From: Dreissena polymorpha
Lineage: Eukaryota; Mollusca; Bivalvia; Myida; Dreissenidae
Assembly (NCBI RefSeq): GCF_020536995.1
Contig: NC_068359.1
Span: 60,815,615 to 60,879,614, forward strand
Reading direction: 5' to 3'
DNA length: 64,000 nt
Below, piece by piece: positions 1 to 12,500 of the stretch. The notes beneath the pieces are model-generated. The model did not search any database and was not told the DNA's origin. It saw only the letters and a program-made list of their open reading frames with translations. The first letter of the stretch is position 1, and every line of letters starts with the position of its first letter. The position numbers were made by a program, and so were the translations under genes.

Positions 1-415
1 GTATCACGGAGAACGCTGGATTCGAACTTATGCGGGAAACGCTATACATGTATATATAAGTATCACAGACGATCTAGCATAAGAATGGAAATAATATCAC
101 GTTTGTCACATGAAATCGCGGGTACGATCTGTTTATAGAAGGAAAATGCTATCACGTGCAAGTATCACCAAGAATTGAAGCACCGACCTGCCAACAGAAG
201 GGAAATGCTAACACGTGCACGTATCACTGAGAATTTCAGCGGACACATGGCAACCGACGGGAAATGCTATCACGTGTAAGTATCACCGAAAATACGGGCG
301 TCGACATGGAAATGTAAGGAAAATGCTAGCACGTGCAATTATAACCGATGATAGGGACGTCGTCATGGAAATAGATGGCAAATGCTGTCACGTGCAAGCA
401 TGACCGCTGAGTATT
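1..415. repeat. 59-bp degenerate tandem repeat with an E-box in each unit
   Basis: Diverged tandem units each carry GTATCAC-like and AAATGCTA-like blocks followed by CACGTG. The palindrome CACGTG sits at 153, 212, 271, 330 and 389, exactly 59 bases apart; a decayed CACGTT lies at 98. The sequence between the palindromes has diverged much more than the palindrome and its immediate flanks. There is no sustained reading frame. The array probably continues to the left of the window. Confidence 0.75.
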
Positions 416-1076
416 TATTTTGTTACTTTTCCATTAACTGTCGGAATAGTAGGTATGAGTTATTGACTGTTCCAGACGAGTAAATAAACGTTTTATACCC
501 GATAAAATAGCATATATAATTGATGGACTGTTAAAAATCGCAATGGCATTTCTGATCCGATGAAATAATATACATGAGTGATGGACTGTAAAAAATCGCA
601 ATGGCGTGTCTGACCTGAGGACGAGTGATAAACCACAAAATTGTGTCTCATAACCGAGAAAGGTAAAAGGAAAATGTATAGCAATTTCAACAAAGTTACG
701 CTATTTGTTTCAGGATTTAAACCTGTTTTTTAAGTGGAATATATGTCTTGAAAACCATCAAACCGCCAATAGTGTATACAGCAAGTATACTGCATAGGGA
801 TCAAAATAAAATAACATTAGATGCAGTAAATTATTGACATACCGAAAGGACAGCTAATGTAGTTAGCAATATCAGAAAGGCAATGGTTTATTGAAACATG
901 CGACACACACAGGATGGCTCGATTCTTACTCCGTAATACACAGCTGTTGCAAGAATAAATTGAACACCATTAACCGTACGTCTCAGTCTCCCAAGCTAGA
1001 TCACGTGAAGGAACATGTTATATCCGACATTCGCGTATATAATAAGACTAATCATGAGTCGGATCATGATTTGAGA

Positions 1077-1318
1077 CAACGTTTGTTCATAGTGTGACAC
1101 TGTGAAATCATCATAAAGTGGACAACGTTTGTCCATAGTGTGACACTGTGAAATCATGAGACAACGTTTTTCCATAGTGTGACACTGTGAAATCATGAGA
1201 CAACGTTTGTCCATAGTGTGACACTTTGAAATCATGAGACAACGTTTGTCCATAGTGTGACACTGTGAAATCATGAGACATAGTTTGTCCATAGTGTGAC
1301 ACTGTGAACTCATGATAA
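1077..1318. repeat. 39-bp minisatellite, about six copies
   Basis: The unit contains ACAACGTTTGTCCATAGTG followed by TGACACTGTGAAATCATGAG and repeats with few changes. The second unit carries a 6-base length difference. Frames are open on the minus strand only because 39 is a multiple of three, so I do not call a protein. Confidence 0.85.
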
Positions 1319-1425
1319 AGTGACTAGGACACGATGCGAAATGATCAATCGGGTTCTTCGATCTTATAAAACAAAACAACACATACACATTTATGTCTGC
1401 TCACACCTGCTCATACCTGTTTATA

Positions 1426-1655
1426 TTAACCCAGTTATGCCTAACGTCTAGAAAAAATGCCTTGGCAAACAGCGTAGACCCAGATGAGACGCCGCATGAT
1501 GCGGCGTCTCATCTGGGTCTGCGCTGTTTGCTTATAGAAATTTCTGTAAGAAATACTCTAAATAAAGAAATAATTATACTAAACATCCCTAATTTTGGAA
1601 ATAAATTGATCCAATTTAGAAGGATGGGAGAGTCCATTAGACATAAATGGGTTAA
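1426..1655. mobile_element. TTAA-flanked hairpin MITE, family A
   Basis: A 230-bp non-coding element bounded by TTAACCCAGTTATGCC and its inverted counterpart ending ATAAATGGGTTAA. TTAA at both ends suggests a TTAA target, as in piggyBac or Kolobok relatives. The centre is a long near-perfect hairpin between GCAAACAG and CTGTTTGC with GAGACGCCGCAT / ATGCGGCGTCTC at its tip. Sister copies are at 2424, 5820 and 24977. Confidence 0.85.
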
Positions 1656-2423
1656 ACATGTAGTCAGATCAGGAGAACTTAACAACTACAAACCTTCCAA
1701 GTGATGAATTACTCACGACATTAATATGGCTCTGAGGGCCGTTTCATAAACGATCGTTGGACAATTTCAACTTACGAGAGAAGTTTGTAATCTCAATAAG
1801 TAGACGAACTAGCTCGTCATGCTCGTCAAATATATACGGCGCTTGAGATGCGAATGTAATAAATTAAGTACTGAAAATTTATTATCATATGATATGGACT
1901 TAAGCAATAATGTATCTTTGAAAAATGTATCGTATCGTACATGTGTATTACGATGTTTATTGAAACGGTCCCCTGGCAGCATTGTATGTGTTTGTGTTTT
2001 GTATTGGTTTCCCATTTGTTTTGTTGCTGTTTTGGGGGTTATCTTGTTGTTGTTGTACCGTTAATTGTTGTTTTCTGCGATTTTTGTTGGTGTTGTTCAT
2101 TTGTTTAGTTCGAGTGTGTTTGTTGTTGTTGATTTATTTTTCTTGTGGTGGAATGCTTTTACTATGAATTTACAGTCTACTTGGTTGTTCTCAAATTTAA
2201 ACATTGTGCAAAAATCAATTGTTTATTTTTTATAAAATGGGTGTGTCAAAACGTTATTGTGATAGTGTCAAGCGCATACAGTTTCAGTTCTGCAAAAACA
2301 TTGTTATGTTTGCACAAGTACATATCTTGCCATATATTTAGCAGTACAATTCAAATATATTTAAACTTCAATATTTTTCCCAATTTTCAAAATATAATTA
2401 TGATACTTTCTATTTTTATAAGC
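1656..2423. other. Intergenic, no feature recognised
   Basis: A T/G-rich simple-sequence stretch (about 1985-2150, TGTTGTTG-like) with low-complexity open frames. I see no coding or RNA signal. Confidence 0.6.
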
Positions 2424-2654
2424 TTAACCCATTCATGCCTAGCGTCCTGAAAAAAAGGACATTGCAAACAGCGTAGACCCAGATGAGACGCCGCATGATG
2501 CGGCGTCTCATCTGGGTCTGCGCTGTTTGCTTAAAGGAATTTCAGTAAGTAATATTCTAAATATAGAAATAAATATACTTGACACCCCTAATTTTGGAAA
2601 TAAATTGATCCAATTTAGAAGGATGGGAAAGTCCACTGGGCATAAATGGGTTAG
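2424..2654. mobile_element. TTAA-flanked hairpin MITE, family A
   Basis: The second family A copy. It begins TTAACCCATTCATGCCTAG and ends CATAAATGGGTTAG, so the last base of the right TTAA is changed. It has the same central hairpin bounded by GCAAACAG and CTGTTTGC. Confidence 0.85.
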
Positions 2655-2766
2655 ACAATGAAAGTGTGACTTGAACAGATATGCGATCGAAAAAAAATAA
2701 AGTAAAATTATCTTCATAAAACTTTGCCTAACAGCGATTTAGTGTATACATATACAAATATCTTAC

Positions 2767-2835
2767 CTTATACGGTCTTATGATGATCACGGTTTCCATG
2801 GAGGCCGTCGGAGCCATTTTCTCTGTTTCGCTCAT
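2767..2835 (-). CDS. Putative first coding exon of an unrecognised gene
   Basis: On the minus strand an ATG opens a 23-codon frame beginning MSETEKMAPTAS and ending RPYK. It stops exactly at a good splice donor, AAG|GTAAGA, in phase 0. Base composition is richer in G+C than the surroundings. The gene would run leftwards, but I find no second exon between here and position 1. I do not recognise the protein. A chance ORF ending at a donor-like site is a real alternative. Confidence 0.35.
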
Positions 2836-3511
2836 TTCGCATACAAACAGTTATCCACAAGTGTGTATGTAAACAAACTTCAAAACCAGCCCAAACGTTT
2901 TAATATACTGTGTTTCAAAAGTATCACTTTATGTTTGGCAAGTATAAAATATCCAACTTATATTGAAGGACTCGTTTTAAGGTCTTCTGCATGCACACGG
3001 CAGAATTTATATAGCGACGTATATGTTCAGTATTGTATAAACAGCCACTTACTTCACTTAAGGTCCAAGTAGAAATCAATACCTTCCGGCGTGTATTTTA
3101 CAAAAAGTTAAATAACTTCACTCCAAGAATAACTCATTAATGGTATAATTACTGTGCGTGTTTATGAGCAAATCCCAGAGAAAAAATCAGTTTATCGCAA
3201 TAATAATTTATTGTTTTGCTCTGTATCACCACTCATGTATATGCTTTTCATTCAATCCTACAGAACTGCACGCAGTTCATGGTGAAATAGGTTCGTACAA
3301 CATTAGTACCTACACGACGGTCCACACAGAACCGACAATATTTTCTGGCTTGCTAATTAGCCATCGTCGATAAACTACAATGTAAACGCATTTCTAAGCA
3401 TGCTTTGTTAACGGAAAAACTCCAGGGGCGTAGCTATATACAAATGTACGTCCTACTGTTGTACCCTACATTTCATCTCATAACGACCGGGTTCTAGTTC
3501 TACGCACTTTA

Positions 3512-3603
3512 AATTCAACAGTGAAAAATGCCCATAATATCACTTTCATAAACAATTCAACCTATATTAGATTGATATTATGGGCATTTTGCACTGTTGA
3601 ATT
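3512..3603. repeat. Short inverted repeat
   Basis: Arms of about 30 bases, AATTCAACAGTG plus ATGCCCATAATATC and the inverse GATATTATGGGCAT plus CACTGTTGAATT, are separated by about 30 bases. Part of one arm recurs at about 4020. It is probably a small foldback element. Confidence 0.6.
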
Positions 3604-4237
3604 GAGCTGAAAAGAATTAACAGGTTAAAATAGTTAGTTAAAAAGTGGTTACTGATCAATTAAAGTGGTTACTGATCAATTATCTGCAACTCATCTTGCT
3701 ACCAGTTGTTTATAAAAATATATTTTATATTCGATATTCTTACGTGACCCACCCAGTCCTGTAAGCCGAAATGATCCGTAAAACAAAATTGTGTCTTTGT
3801 GTCGTATGAACGAATCTGCACTAAAACTAAATTTAGGTTCAAATTGTACATGCATGATCAGTTGTCAAACAAAAGTACGGTTGATATTCAAATGCATTAT
3901 TTTTCTCTTTCCGGGATATTGTTTTAGTATGTTGATGCTGCATTAACAAATATAAGTGTTTATGAAGTGAAAACACCAAAAATAAACAACGGTTGAGAAA
4001 GACACCTATAAACTGTTAGATGCCCATAATATCTCTTTAATTTTGCCAATTTCACGCTTAATTTGAAACTTTAGGCTTTACAAATGGGTGTCAGTCCTTT
4101 ACAAACCATGCAGTTTACTATAAATGATATTTTTATTATTATTATAATATATTAAACTATTAAAATAATTCATTTAATTAAATGTTCTCTTGATATTTCA
4201 CTGAAAATACAAAGAAACTCTATTTTACGTTAAAGTA

Positions 4238-4682
4238 ACAATACTACTCAAAATCAACGAAAATGTCGTACAATTGTTCGTAAAATAAACATAACCAATT
4301 AAAAATCAGTGTTCCTTATGGCAATTGCCGAAATCTCAACGCCAGATGTAGTCTGGTAAAATAGATGTTTGTAGATACAAAATGCTCGTTTTTATTATTG
4401 TTTTGCATATCTTTTCATACGACAAATGAACACTAACATAGTGTTCGTGTGTCGTATGAAAAGATATATTCGCGGGAATTAATTGTGGCCACAAATAAAT
4501 AAAACGAGCATTTTGTGTCTACAAAAATCTATGTAATCATACCACATCTAGCGTTGAAATTTTGGCTATTGCTACAAGGAACACTGATTGTTAAGGTGTT
4601 AACTTTATTTTACGTGTTAAGGTGTTAACTTTATTAAACGAAATACTTAACGAAATTTTCGTTGATTTTGAGCGTTATAGAG
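4238..4682. mobile_element. Foldback element with a second palindrome at its centre
   Basis: Two arms of about 180 bases, 4238-4405 and 4495-4682, are inverted copies. Landmarks are CAAAATCAACGAAAAT, GTGTTCCTT and AAAATGCTCGTTTTT on the left and their complements on the right. The right arm carries a short internal duplication around GGTGTTAACTTTATT. The centre, 4406-4468, is another palindrome around GTGTCGTATGAAAAGATAT. There is no open frame and no clear target duplication. Confidence 0.75.
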
Positions 4683-5819
4683 ACTTTAAATAAACATATC
4701 AGGTTTGATGAGTACACTCAGTTATCTAGACCTAGCACCTACTTTATCACCATAAAGATGTCTGTACTTATTGTTCCATTATACGTGTACATGAAAATAA
4801 AATATTTTAATTTTGGAGAAGACGGCTCAAGTTAAAACATGTTGATGTTGTTTCAATGTTTAATAATGTCGGCACCTGAATCTGCATTATGTGAGGATTC
4901 AGTTGAAACTCGCCATATCAAACTTCACGTTAAGCAGAGCCACAATTATGAAGAGTTATGATCACTTTCAAACCTTGACAGCCCATTTTTAGATCCAAAT
5001 GCATTAGTTGGCGCATTCTCACGACAATTAAAGCACGGGTTTATGCTCACCTTATCCTGAAGCGACCCGCCCTGTGCTCGAAATGTGATAGGGCGTACTT
5101 CTAAATGAACTTTGTTCTGTGAAAACTGGGCTCAATAGGTATACGCAGTAGCATACCTGATTAGCCTGCAGTCCGCACAGCAAATCAGGGATTACACTTT
5201 CCGCTTTTATGGAATTTATTGTTTAAATGAAGTCTCTATTAAACGAAAACACAGTCTAATATGTTACGACACTTTACGCACAAACATAAGGTCCAGTGTT
5301 CCCAGAACGATGCTTAACTAAGCTTCGTCTAGCTACGCCATCGCCAGCTTTAATTACAGGTAAACCTAACACACGTGTGTACGTACAGTGATGCTTTCAT
5401 CGGGCAAATGGATTCGCTTAATGACGTAGGTCAGGCGCTACTATCGGCGCTGATGCTGGGCGCCATTTGTCAGCAACATGTTGCAGTTGCTTTGCGGATT
5501 TTATTTCGCGAGTCATGTAGCTCCAGCGATTAACTCACTGTTAACATTCATCGTTTTCAGTAATTTTTCATTTACCCTAGCCTGTAAGAAAACGCAAAAC
5601 TTTTTCAAAGCTCTGCAGTAATTATTTGGTGTATTTTTATGAAGATGAATACTTTTCGAAGTTCAATGCGTAGATTACCAACGCTCCTGTCTAGATTTAA
5701 ATAAACTTTAATTAAGTTAAAACAACATTACCCAATTACCAAACACACTATGTTCAATAATTTGTGTGATCACGAAGAATTAATAGTGGATGACAAAATT
5801 TATCATACACAGTTTTCAA

Positions 5820-6050
5820 TTAACCCATTTATGCCTAGCGTCCTGTAAAAAGGACATTGCAAACAGCGTAGACCCAGATGAGACGCCGCATAATGCGGCG
5901 TCTCATCTGGGTCTGCGCTGTTTGTTTAAAAGGAATTTCTTTATGAAATATTCTTAATATAGAAATAAATATTCTTGACATCCCTTATTTTGGTGATAAA
6001 TTGATCCAATTTAGAAGGATGGGAGAGTCCACTAGGCATAAATGGGTTAA
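5820..6050. mobile_element. TTAA-flanked hairpin MITE, family A
   Basis: Starts TTAACCCATTTATGCCTAG and ends CTAGGCATAAATGGGTTAA, the best-preserved terminal pair of the four copies. The central hairpin is intact apart from one tip change. Confidence 0.9.
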
Positions 6051-7302
6051 TGCATACCTTATTATATAACACTGCACACTGCACGATAAAAGTCATATTA
6101 GGGTTTCCTTATTGGAAAACTGTATTGTTAAATAAACAATAAAGGGGAGTATGACTACACTACAAAAAGGGGATACCTAATTTGTTGATAGGATGTAACT
6201 CCGAACAAGACATAAATGTCACCCGAAAACATGCCAACTTATCGTTTATGACACCGTTTTCTAAACATCACTTTGGTTTAAGCCGTGCAATACATCATAA
6301 ATCACTACTTTAATCGCACAGAACGGACGCTAGAGGGCACATGTGTTTTCCAAAGAAAATAATGTGAAAAATATGAAAGGTTTTTTTGAAGAAGCATTAC
6401 GTTGCCGTCCGTGTTCACAATCGTGATACATCGGCTATCTCCGGACTCATCCGTAATTTAAGCAATAAGTCGTCTCCTGATCCAGAGTACCGTGTTCATA
6501 TAAAAAGATATTCGATTATAGGGCCTGACCTCTGGCTAATGTTCGCACAGTAAGACTGGGTGTTTCTTATTAATATCGCGGGGAGTTACATTATGATGGA
6601 ATATGAATAGCGAAATAAAGCATACATTCATGATTCACGAACTACAGACGTTATGAATTAGATCCGTATTCCGTACCTATTAATTAACTTGGTTTCTTCC
6701 CAGGATATAAAGAATAAATGTTCAGAGAACGTATGTTTACTTATTTTCATGCATAATAGTAATAATCGTGAAATTAATTACTGTATGTAACTAATTGCAT
6801 CAACTATTAAATGCAAGACTTTTTCATCAATACACAAGTACACGCTATTGCCTCTCAATACATACGCTTTCATGTTTTAAATTGATTACCGTGTGTACGT
6901 GAAATATTGCAATCACATTATATTAACATGTAAGTAAATAGTTCTTTTAGTACAAGTATGCATGTGTGTTCAAAGGTAATGAGGTCCTTTCGCACCCAAG
7001 GCTGCGTTTTGCGAGGACCCAGAGTATGGCCCAGCACTCCTACCGTATTTTCTTACTCGACTCACGAAAGTTTAGACTAATTTTCAATAATAGCTGTAAT
7101 TTCCAGTAATTCGAATTTTACTGAAAAATATTCAATTTTTGTCTTGTGCTGTGTGGCCCCTAAGTATCCAGGTGAAACACCACCCGAACTGAATAACCTA
7201 CCATTCTAGCATGCGGCGGTGAACCAGGATCATCGGGGTGAGAAGCGCAAGTACCAACCACTGCGCTTACCGGAAAGCCTGTTATTACATGAGTAATTGG
7301 CC

Positions 7303-7544
7303 GAGCTCTGTGAACTGGGGGTTTAATGCATGTGCGCAAAATGTCGTCCCAGATTAGCCAGTACGGACTGTCCGTGCGGACTGCACGGCCTAATCAGGGA
7401 CGACACTTTCCGCGATTATGATATTTTTCGCTTAAAGACACTAATTTTAGGAAAAATAACGTTTAGGCGGAGAGTACCGTCTCTGATTGTATCGGGTCGT
7501 TCCGCCCTGAAACCTGTATGCATTAAATCCCCTTTTCACAGAGC
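7303..7544. mobile_element. Family D hairpin MITE
   Basis: Terminal inverted repeats GAGCTCTGTGAACTGGGGG and CCCCTTTTCACAGAGC enclose the inner inverted pair GTCGTCCCAGATTAG and CTAATCAGGGACGAC. It has no coding content. Copies also lie at 8311, 16595, 27595 and 29965, with fragments at about 5104, 25893 and 33880. Confidence 0.7.
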
Positions 7545-8310
7545 GATGCATATATATATTCTCTGCCGTGATAACCTCCAATGGGTTACCTTGACATTGA
7601 GTCTTGCGCCTACCCAATGCATTCTGCAAATTACCCAATACCCTTGAAATTAGCATCACAAGAATACTATGTTAAAAGACGGTGTAGAACGAACTAGTGA
7701 TTAGTAAGGCCTACTGCGGTCTACCCTTTACTTTCAAAGGTTGATAAAGCGGATATCATGTATTCACAGAAGTCAAACTCGAAATGGAGACTCAAAACTT
7801 AACTTTACTGCATAACCGTGACCTTTAGCAAAAGTGCATGCCTTTTGCACTACCGAAACATTTGTGCCAAGTTCTATGTAAATCCTTTAAAGGAGATAGG
7901 AAATATACAGCAGACAGGCATGGTTAATACGGGCGGAGGGGAGATATTTTAAAAACATATTACAAATATTTTATTTGAAATATCAATACTGAAAATAAAA
8001 ATCACCAGGGAACATGAATCGGTATTCCGACCATATGTTTCACTCAAATTTATTACCAGATATTACCATACATTAACCTATTTACCACTCAGAAAGTTGA
8101 TGAATAACCACTGGGTCATTAAAAGCGTTTTCAAAATCTGTCAACTCAGTTACTGTATCATGAATATATGTAGTGAATAATAGTAATTTTGTAGATTCAC
8201 TGATACTCAATATTTTTATTATGTAAAATGTTGATATATTATTATATATATCAATATATTATGGTGTATTACATTGTTTTACATTCAACCCTATTATTGT
8301 GCTTATTAAT

Positions 8311-8555
8311 ATGGGCTGTGCTCTGTGAAAAGGGGGTTTAATGCATGTGCATAAAATTTGATCCCAGATTAACCTGTGCAGTCTGCAAATCAGACTTCCT
8401 GCTTTAATGTTTTTTTGTTAAAATAAAGTCTCTTCTTAGCAAAAGGTTAAGGCAGAAAGGGTTGTCATGATTAGCCTGTGCGTACTGCACAGGCTAATAT
8501 GGGACAACACTTTATACACATGCTGTAAACCCTCTTTTCATAGAGCACAGCCCAT
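8311..8555. mobile_element. Family D hairpin MITE, longest termini
   Basis: The left end ATGGGCTGTGCTCTGTG is mirrored by the right end ending AGAGCACAGCCCAT. Length is about 245 bases, with inner CAGATTAACCTGTGCAG and CTGCACAGGCTAATATG pairs. This is the most complete family D copy in the window. Confidence 0.8.
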
Positions 8556-9504
8556 ATGTATATGCACATTTGAAGTGACTTCACCCAATAGTTGGTGTAC
8601 AATGTTTCTTTGAATTGAAACATAATAACAGCCAAGACAATGGTATTGAAAATATGTAAATATCACAAATCTTAATTGCTGAACATTTGATGTTCAATTA
8701 CTATTTAAATGTCCATATTCTGGTTGCATATATACAATAAGATACGTATATTCCCATTACACATCTCATGATGAACCCTGAAGGAATAGTTTACATATAA
8801 AATAACAATTTTTCTTGTTTGCTGCGTGTTTTTCTTTTTTTATATTTTGTCTACTCATACCCTTTGAACATGTAAACTAAACACTTACACTTCCACTTCT
8901 GACCACAATGTTAACAGTCGCAACTCCACACAAATGGAGAGGAATTTATATAAGTGTCACATCGACCTTGTTTTCAAATCCAAAGCACATTCAATTTTGG
9001 TATCTGTATATTTTGAATAATGTTTACATGCACTATTTGCATGAAATAAAGTTTAAACTAACTCTAAATACAGCTTGCATTGTCTGACTAACAGTGGTTT
9101 ACAAAATAGCAATTATTATGCATTTATTTGTAATAACTATTAACTGCATTTGTTATATAATTGTATCATATCACAATCTCAATGGTTATATTTGAACAAA
9201 AAGTCTAGTAATTGTATTACTTTAGAACAGAATCTCCAGTGGATGCCTCAATAACCTTTCACTATCAATTGTTGATAAAACCAATATTTTAAACAAATCT
9301 TACTTCGTTCAAATGAAATATTTAAAGAAATTTTCAAGACAAACTAAATGAAGAATAAACTCCATTAAATTTTCTGCAATAGTTAATTGCTGAACCACTA
9401 TCAGATATTCCAGATATATGAACAATAGAATCAATTAAGTGGCTATGTTCTACAATACTTTATATTTTGATTCATCATAACATATTCACAAACGAATTTC
9501 ATAA

Positions 9505-12500
9505 TTATTCATTTTCCAGGTCCTGATTCGCAAATTCTTTTTCTGAACTCGATTCCTCCAAATCCTCCTTGCTTTCATTCAAATGTTCACTTTCCCCATT
9601 GTGAAAGGATACCTTTGATACTAAATTACTTGTTGCGTTTCTTGCGGTGAAATCCTCAGGTTCATTGTCACTTGAGTTATTTTTAGTAACAACAGTTTCA
9701 TCTATGACATCATCAGTACTATTTTGAGTAGCATGCAGCTCTGGGGAAGCCCCACTGGAAGATGCAGAAAATGTTATTTTAGGAATTTCTTGAACGCCAT
9801 CAGTACTACCTTTCTTGTTAGAATCAGCATCCCCAGAGTTGCTGGCAAGTTGCCAGGATGGCAATATTGGTGTAGTACTAGGCACTGGTGGAAATTGTCG
9901 TCTGCAACATGAAACACATAGATACCTAGTTATCATAAGGTTAATAACAACTCCATATAGCAATATTTTTTTATTCTACATTTCTTGCAAGTAACATGGG
10001 AAATTTCACAAAGATCACATCTGAGCACTGATGTCTATATTTGTGTGTTAAGTTGGAAGAAAATCATTTTCTATTTTTATTTTTTAGTAATACAGTATCC
10101 TTAGCCCCACTTTTTTGAGGGTATTGAGGGTAGTTTCAATCCAATCACTAAATTTCTTACTCAATCAAAACCATTTTTGTACATTTTAATTTAGTAAGGG
10201 TGACCTTAACCCTTTCAGTGCAGGAACCGAATTTTAAAGGCCTTTGCAAACAGTTTGGATCCAGATGAGACGCCACAGAACATGGCATCTCATCAGGATC
10301 CAAACTGTTTGCTATTCTGATAGTATTCTTTGAAAAAAATAGAAGAAAATGCTAATTTTAGAAATTCTGCAGACGACATTTTAGCAGACGACAAATTTCC
10401 CAGCATGCAAAGGGTTAACCTTGATCCCATTCATCACATTATTTACCAAGTGTGGTCTTGCTACTGTGCATTGGATTAATTTTGCTGACATGAAATGCAT
10501 GAATCATAAAACCAGGCATATTTATATGCTCTTACAAGTATGGATACTTATACAATGACATAACACTATAATGTAAGCTTCCATTGATGTATAATGTCTG
10601 ATACAACACTTTTATGGAAACTTCCATTGATGTAAAATGTCTGATACAACACTAGCTTCCATTGATGTATAATGACTGATACAACACTATAATGTAAGCT
10701 TCCATTGAACACTGGGTTGAAGGGACCCACAAAAATTCGCTAAAATTATTCTTTGTTTCACAGCATCTATAAAGTGACATGGAATTATTTCAATTGAATT
10801 TCTAGTTATTTAGCATTAAGCTCATTAAAATTGTACATACAGGGTTTAAGACTATGGACTATAGCAAGTGAGAAACAGTCTTAAAAAAAAAAAGAGTTCC
10901 GGTTTCGGAGACATATGCCCCCCAACACAGGACTTTTAACTAGTGACCCAACTTTCAATAGGGTTATCTACTGTCCAAGGCCAATGGGTATGTTATTGAT
11001 CTGAAACACCTTTCACACTTATTGTAACAGTGACCTTGACCTTTGTCCTATTGACCCCAATTTTATTAGGGGTCATCTACTGTCCAACACCAATGTGCAT
11101 GGAAAGTATCAAGCCAATCGGTTGATTCTTTGACAAGTTATATATCGGAAACACTTTTCCCATTTATTGTGCCAGTGACCATGACCTTTGACCTAGTGAA
11201 TCCAATTTTATTAGGGGTCATTTACTTTCAAAGGCAATGGCACATGAGAAGTATCAAGTCAATCGGTGAATCAGTTGATGAGTTATTGATCGGAAACAAT
11301 TTCACACTTAGTGTGTGACAGTGACCTTGACCTTTGACCTAGTGTTTCCAATTTCAATAGGGGTCATCTAATAACAAAGGCTTATGCACATGGGAAGTAG
11401 CAAGCAAATCAGTGAATCAAGTGACAAGTTATTGATCGGAAACGATTTCACACTTAGTGTGTAACAGTGACCTTGACCTTTGATTTAGTGACCCCAATTT
11501 CAATAGGGGTCGTCTACTGTCCAAAGCAAATTCACATGGGAAGTATCAAGCCAATGCGTGAATCAGTAGAAGAGTTATTGATCGGAAACTTTACTCTTGA
11601 TTTGTAACAGTGACCTTAATCTTTGACCTAGTGGTAATCTACTGTCCAAGGCCAATGCACATGTGAAGTACCAAGCCAATTTGTTGACGAGTTATAAATC
11701 GGAAATAATTTTTCACACTTAGTACATAAGTGACCTTTACCTTTGACCTAGTGACCCCAATTTCAATAGGGGTCATCTACTGTCAAAGGCAAATGCATAT
11801 GTAAAGTATCAAGCAAATCGGTCAATTCGTTGACGAGTCATTGATCAGAAATGATTATCACACTTAGTGTTAGTGACCTTGACCTTTGACCTAGTGATCC
11901 CAATTTCAATAGAGGTCATCTACTGTCCAAGGCCAATGCACATGTGAAGTATCAAGCCAATTGGTTCATTGGTTGACGAGTTATTGATCGGAAACGATTT
12001 TTACACTTAGTGTTATAGTTAACTTGACCTTTGACCTAGTGACCCCTATTTCTATAGGGAACATCTACTGTCCAAGGCCAAAGCAGATTTTGAATATCAA
12101 GCCAATTGGTCAATTTGTTGAAGAGTTATTTATTGGAAACAAACTGGTCTATCGACAGACAGACAGATAGACAGACCAACATCCAGCAAAACAATATACC
12201 CTTTCTTCTTCCAAGAGGGGCATAATAATAAACATACTTCAAGATGTTTAAGATCTTACTAGTGCACTTACCTGTTCAGCAGAAGGCCCTTGATGGAACT
12301 AAGCTCCGTCTTCAGCTCACTAAGCCCAGGAACTGCTTGCGTCCAGCCTGTACCTTCCATCTTTAACATTAACCCTTTTCCCATCAGAAGCAAAGTAAAA
12401 ATGGCTATGTGCAAACAGCATAAAATCTGAACAGCTTGCGAGTTACTCGCAGTCTGTTCAGGTTTTATGCTGTTTGCTGCTCATCAGTGTCTAATGGTTG

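Larger units (their letters stand above)
2836..5819. other. Intergenic, mostly unique AT-rich sequence
   Basis: Contains the small hairpin at 3512 and the foldback element at 4238, listed separately. A partial copy of the family D hairpin repeat lies at about 5104-5230. A 41-codon open frame at 5408-5533 has no other support. Confidence 0.5.
6051..9504. other. Intergenic between the left repeats and the PEX14 3' end
   Basis: Two family D hairpin repeats (7303 and 8311) are listed separately. The remainder is AT-rich with no exon-like frame. The PEX14 3' UTR should occupy the right end; the nearest minus-strand AATAAA I see is at about 9122-9127. Confidence 0.5.

Noticed and set aside
996-1388. 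Minus-strand 130-codon frame with repeated SQCHTMDKRCLMI
   Set aside because: Translation of the 39-bp minisatellite at 1077-1318.
5408-5533. 41-codon frame MDSLNDVGQALLSALM...
   Set aside because: G+C-rich and catches the eye, but it has no splice sites, no homology I recognise, and a length expected by chance.
6327-6340. CTCF-like motif ACGCTAGAGGGCAC
   Set aside because: 12 of 14 positions match the degenerate consensus, but a match this good is expected about once by chance in a window of this size and nothing nearby supports it.
9902-9963. ATG-started 152-codon frame at the left end of PEX14
   Set aside because: The part upstream of 9901 is intron; the acceptor TGTTGCAG|A and the upstream exon ending LLLN-R show that this is the last exon of PEX14, not a separate gene.
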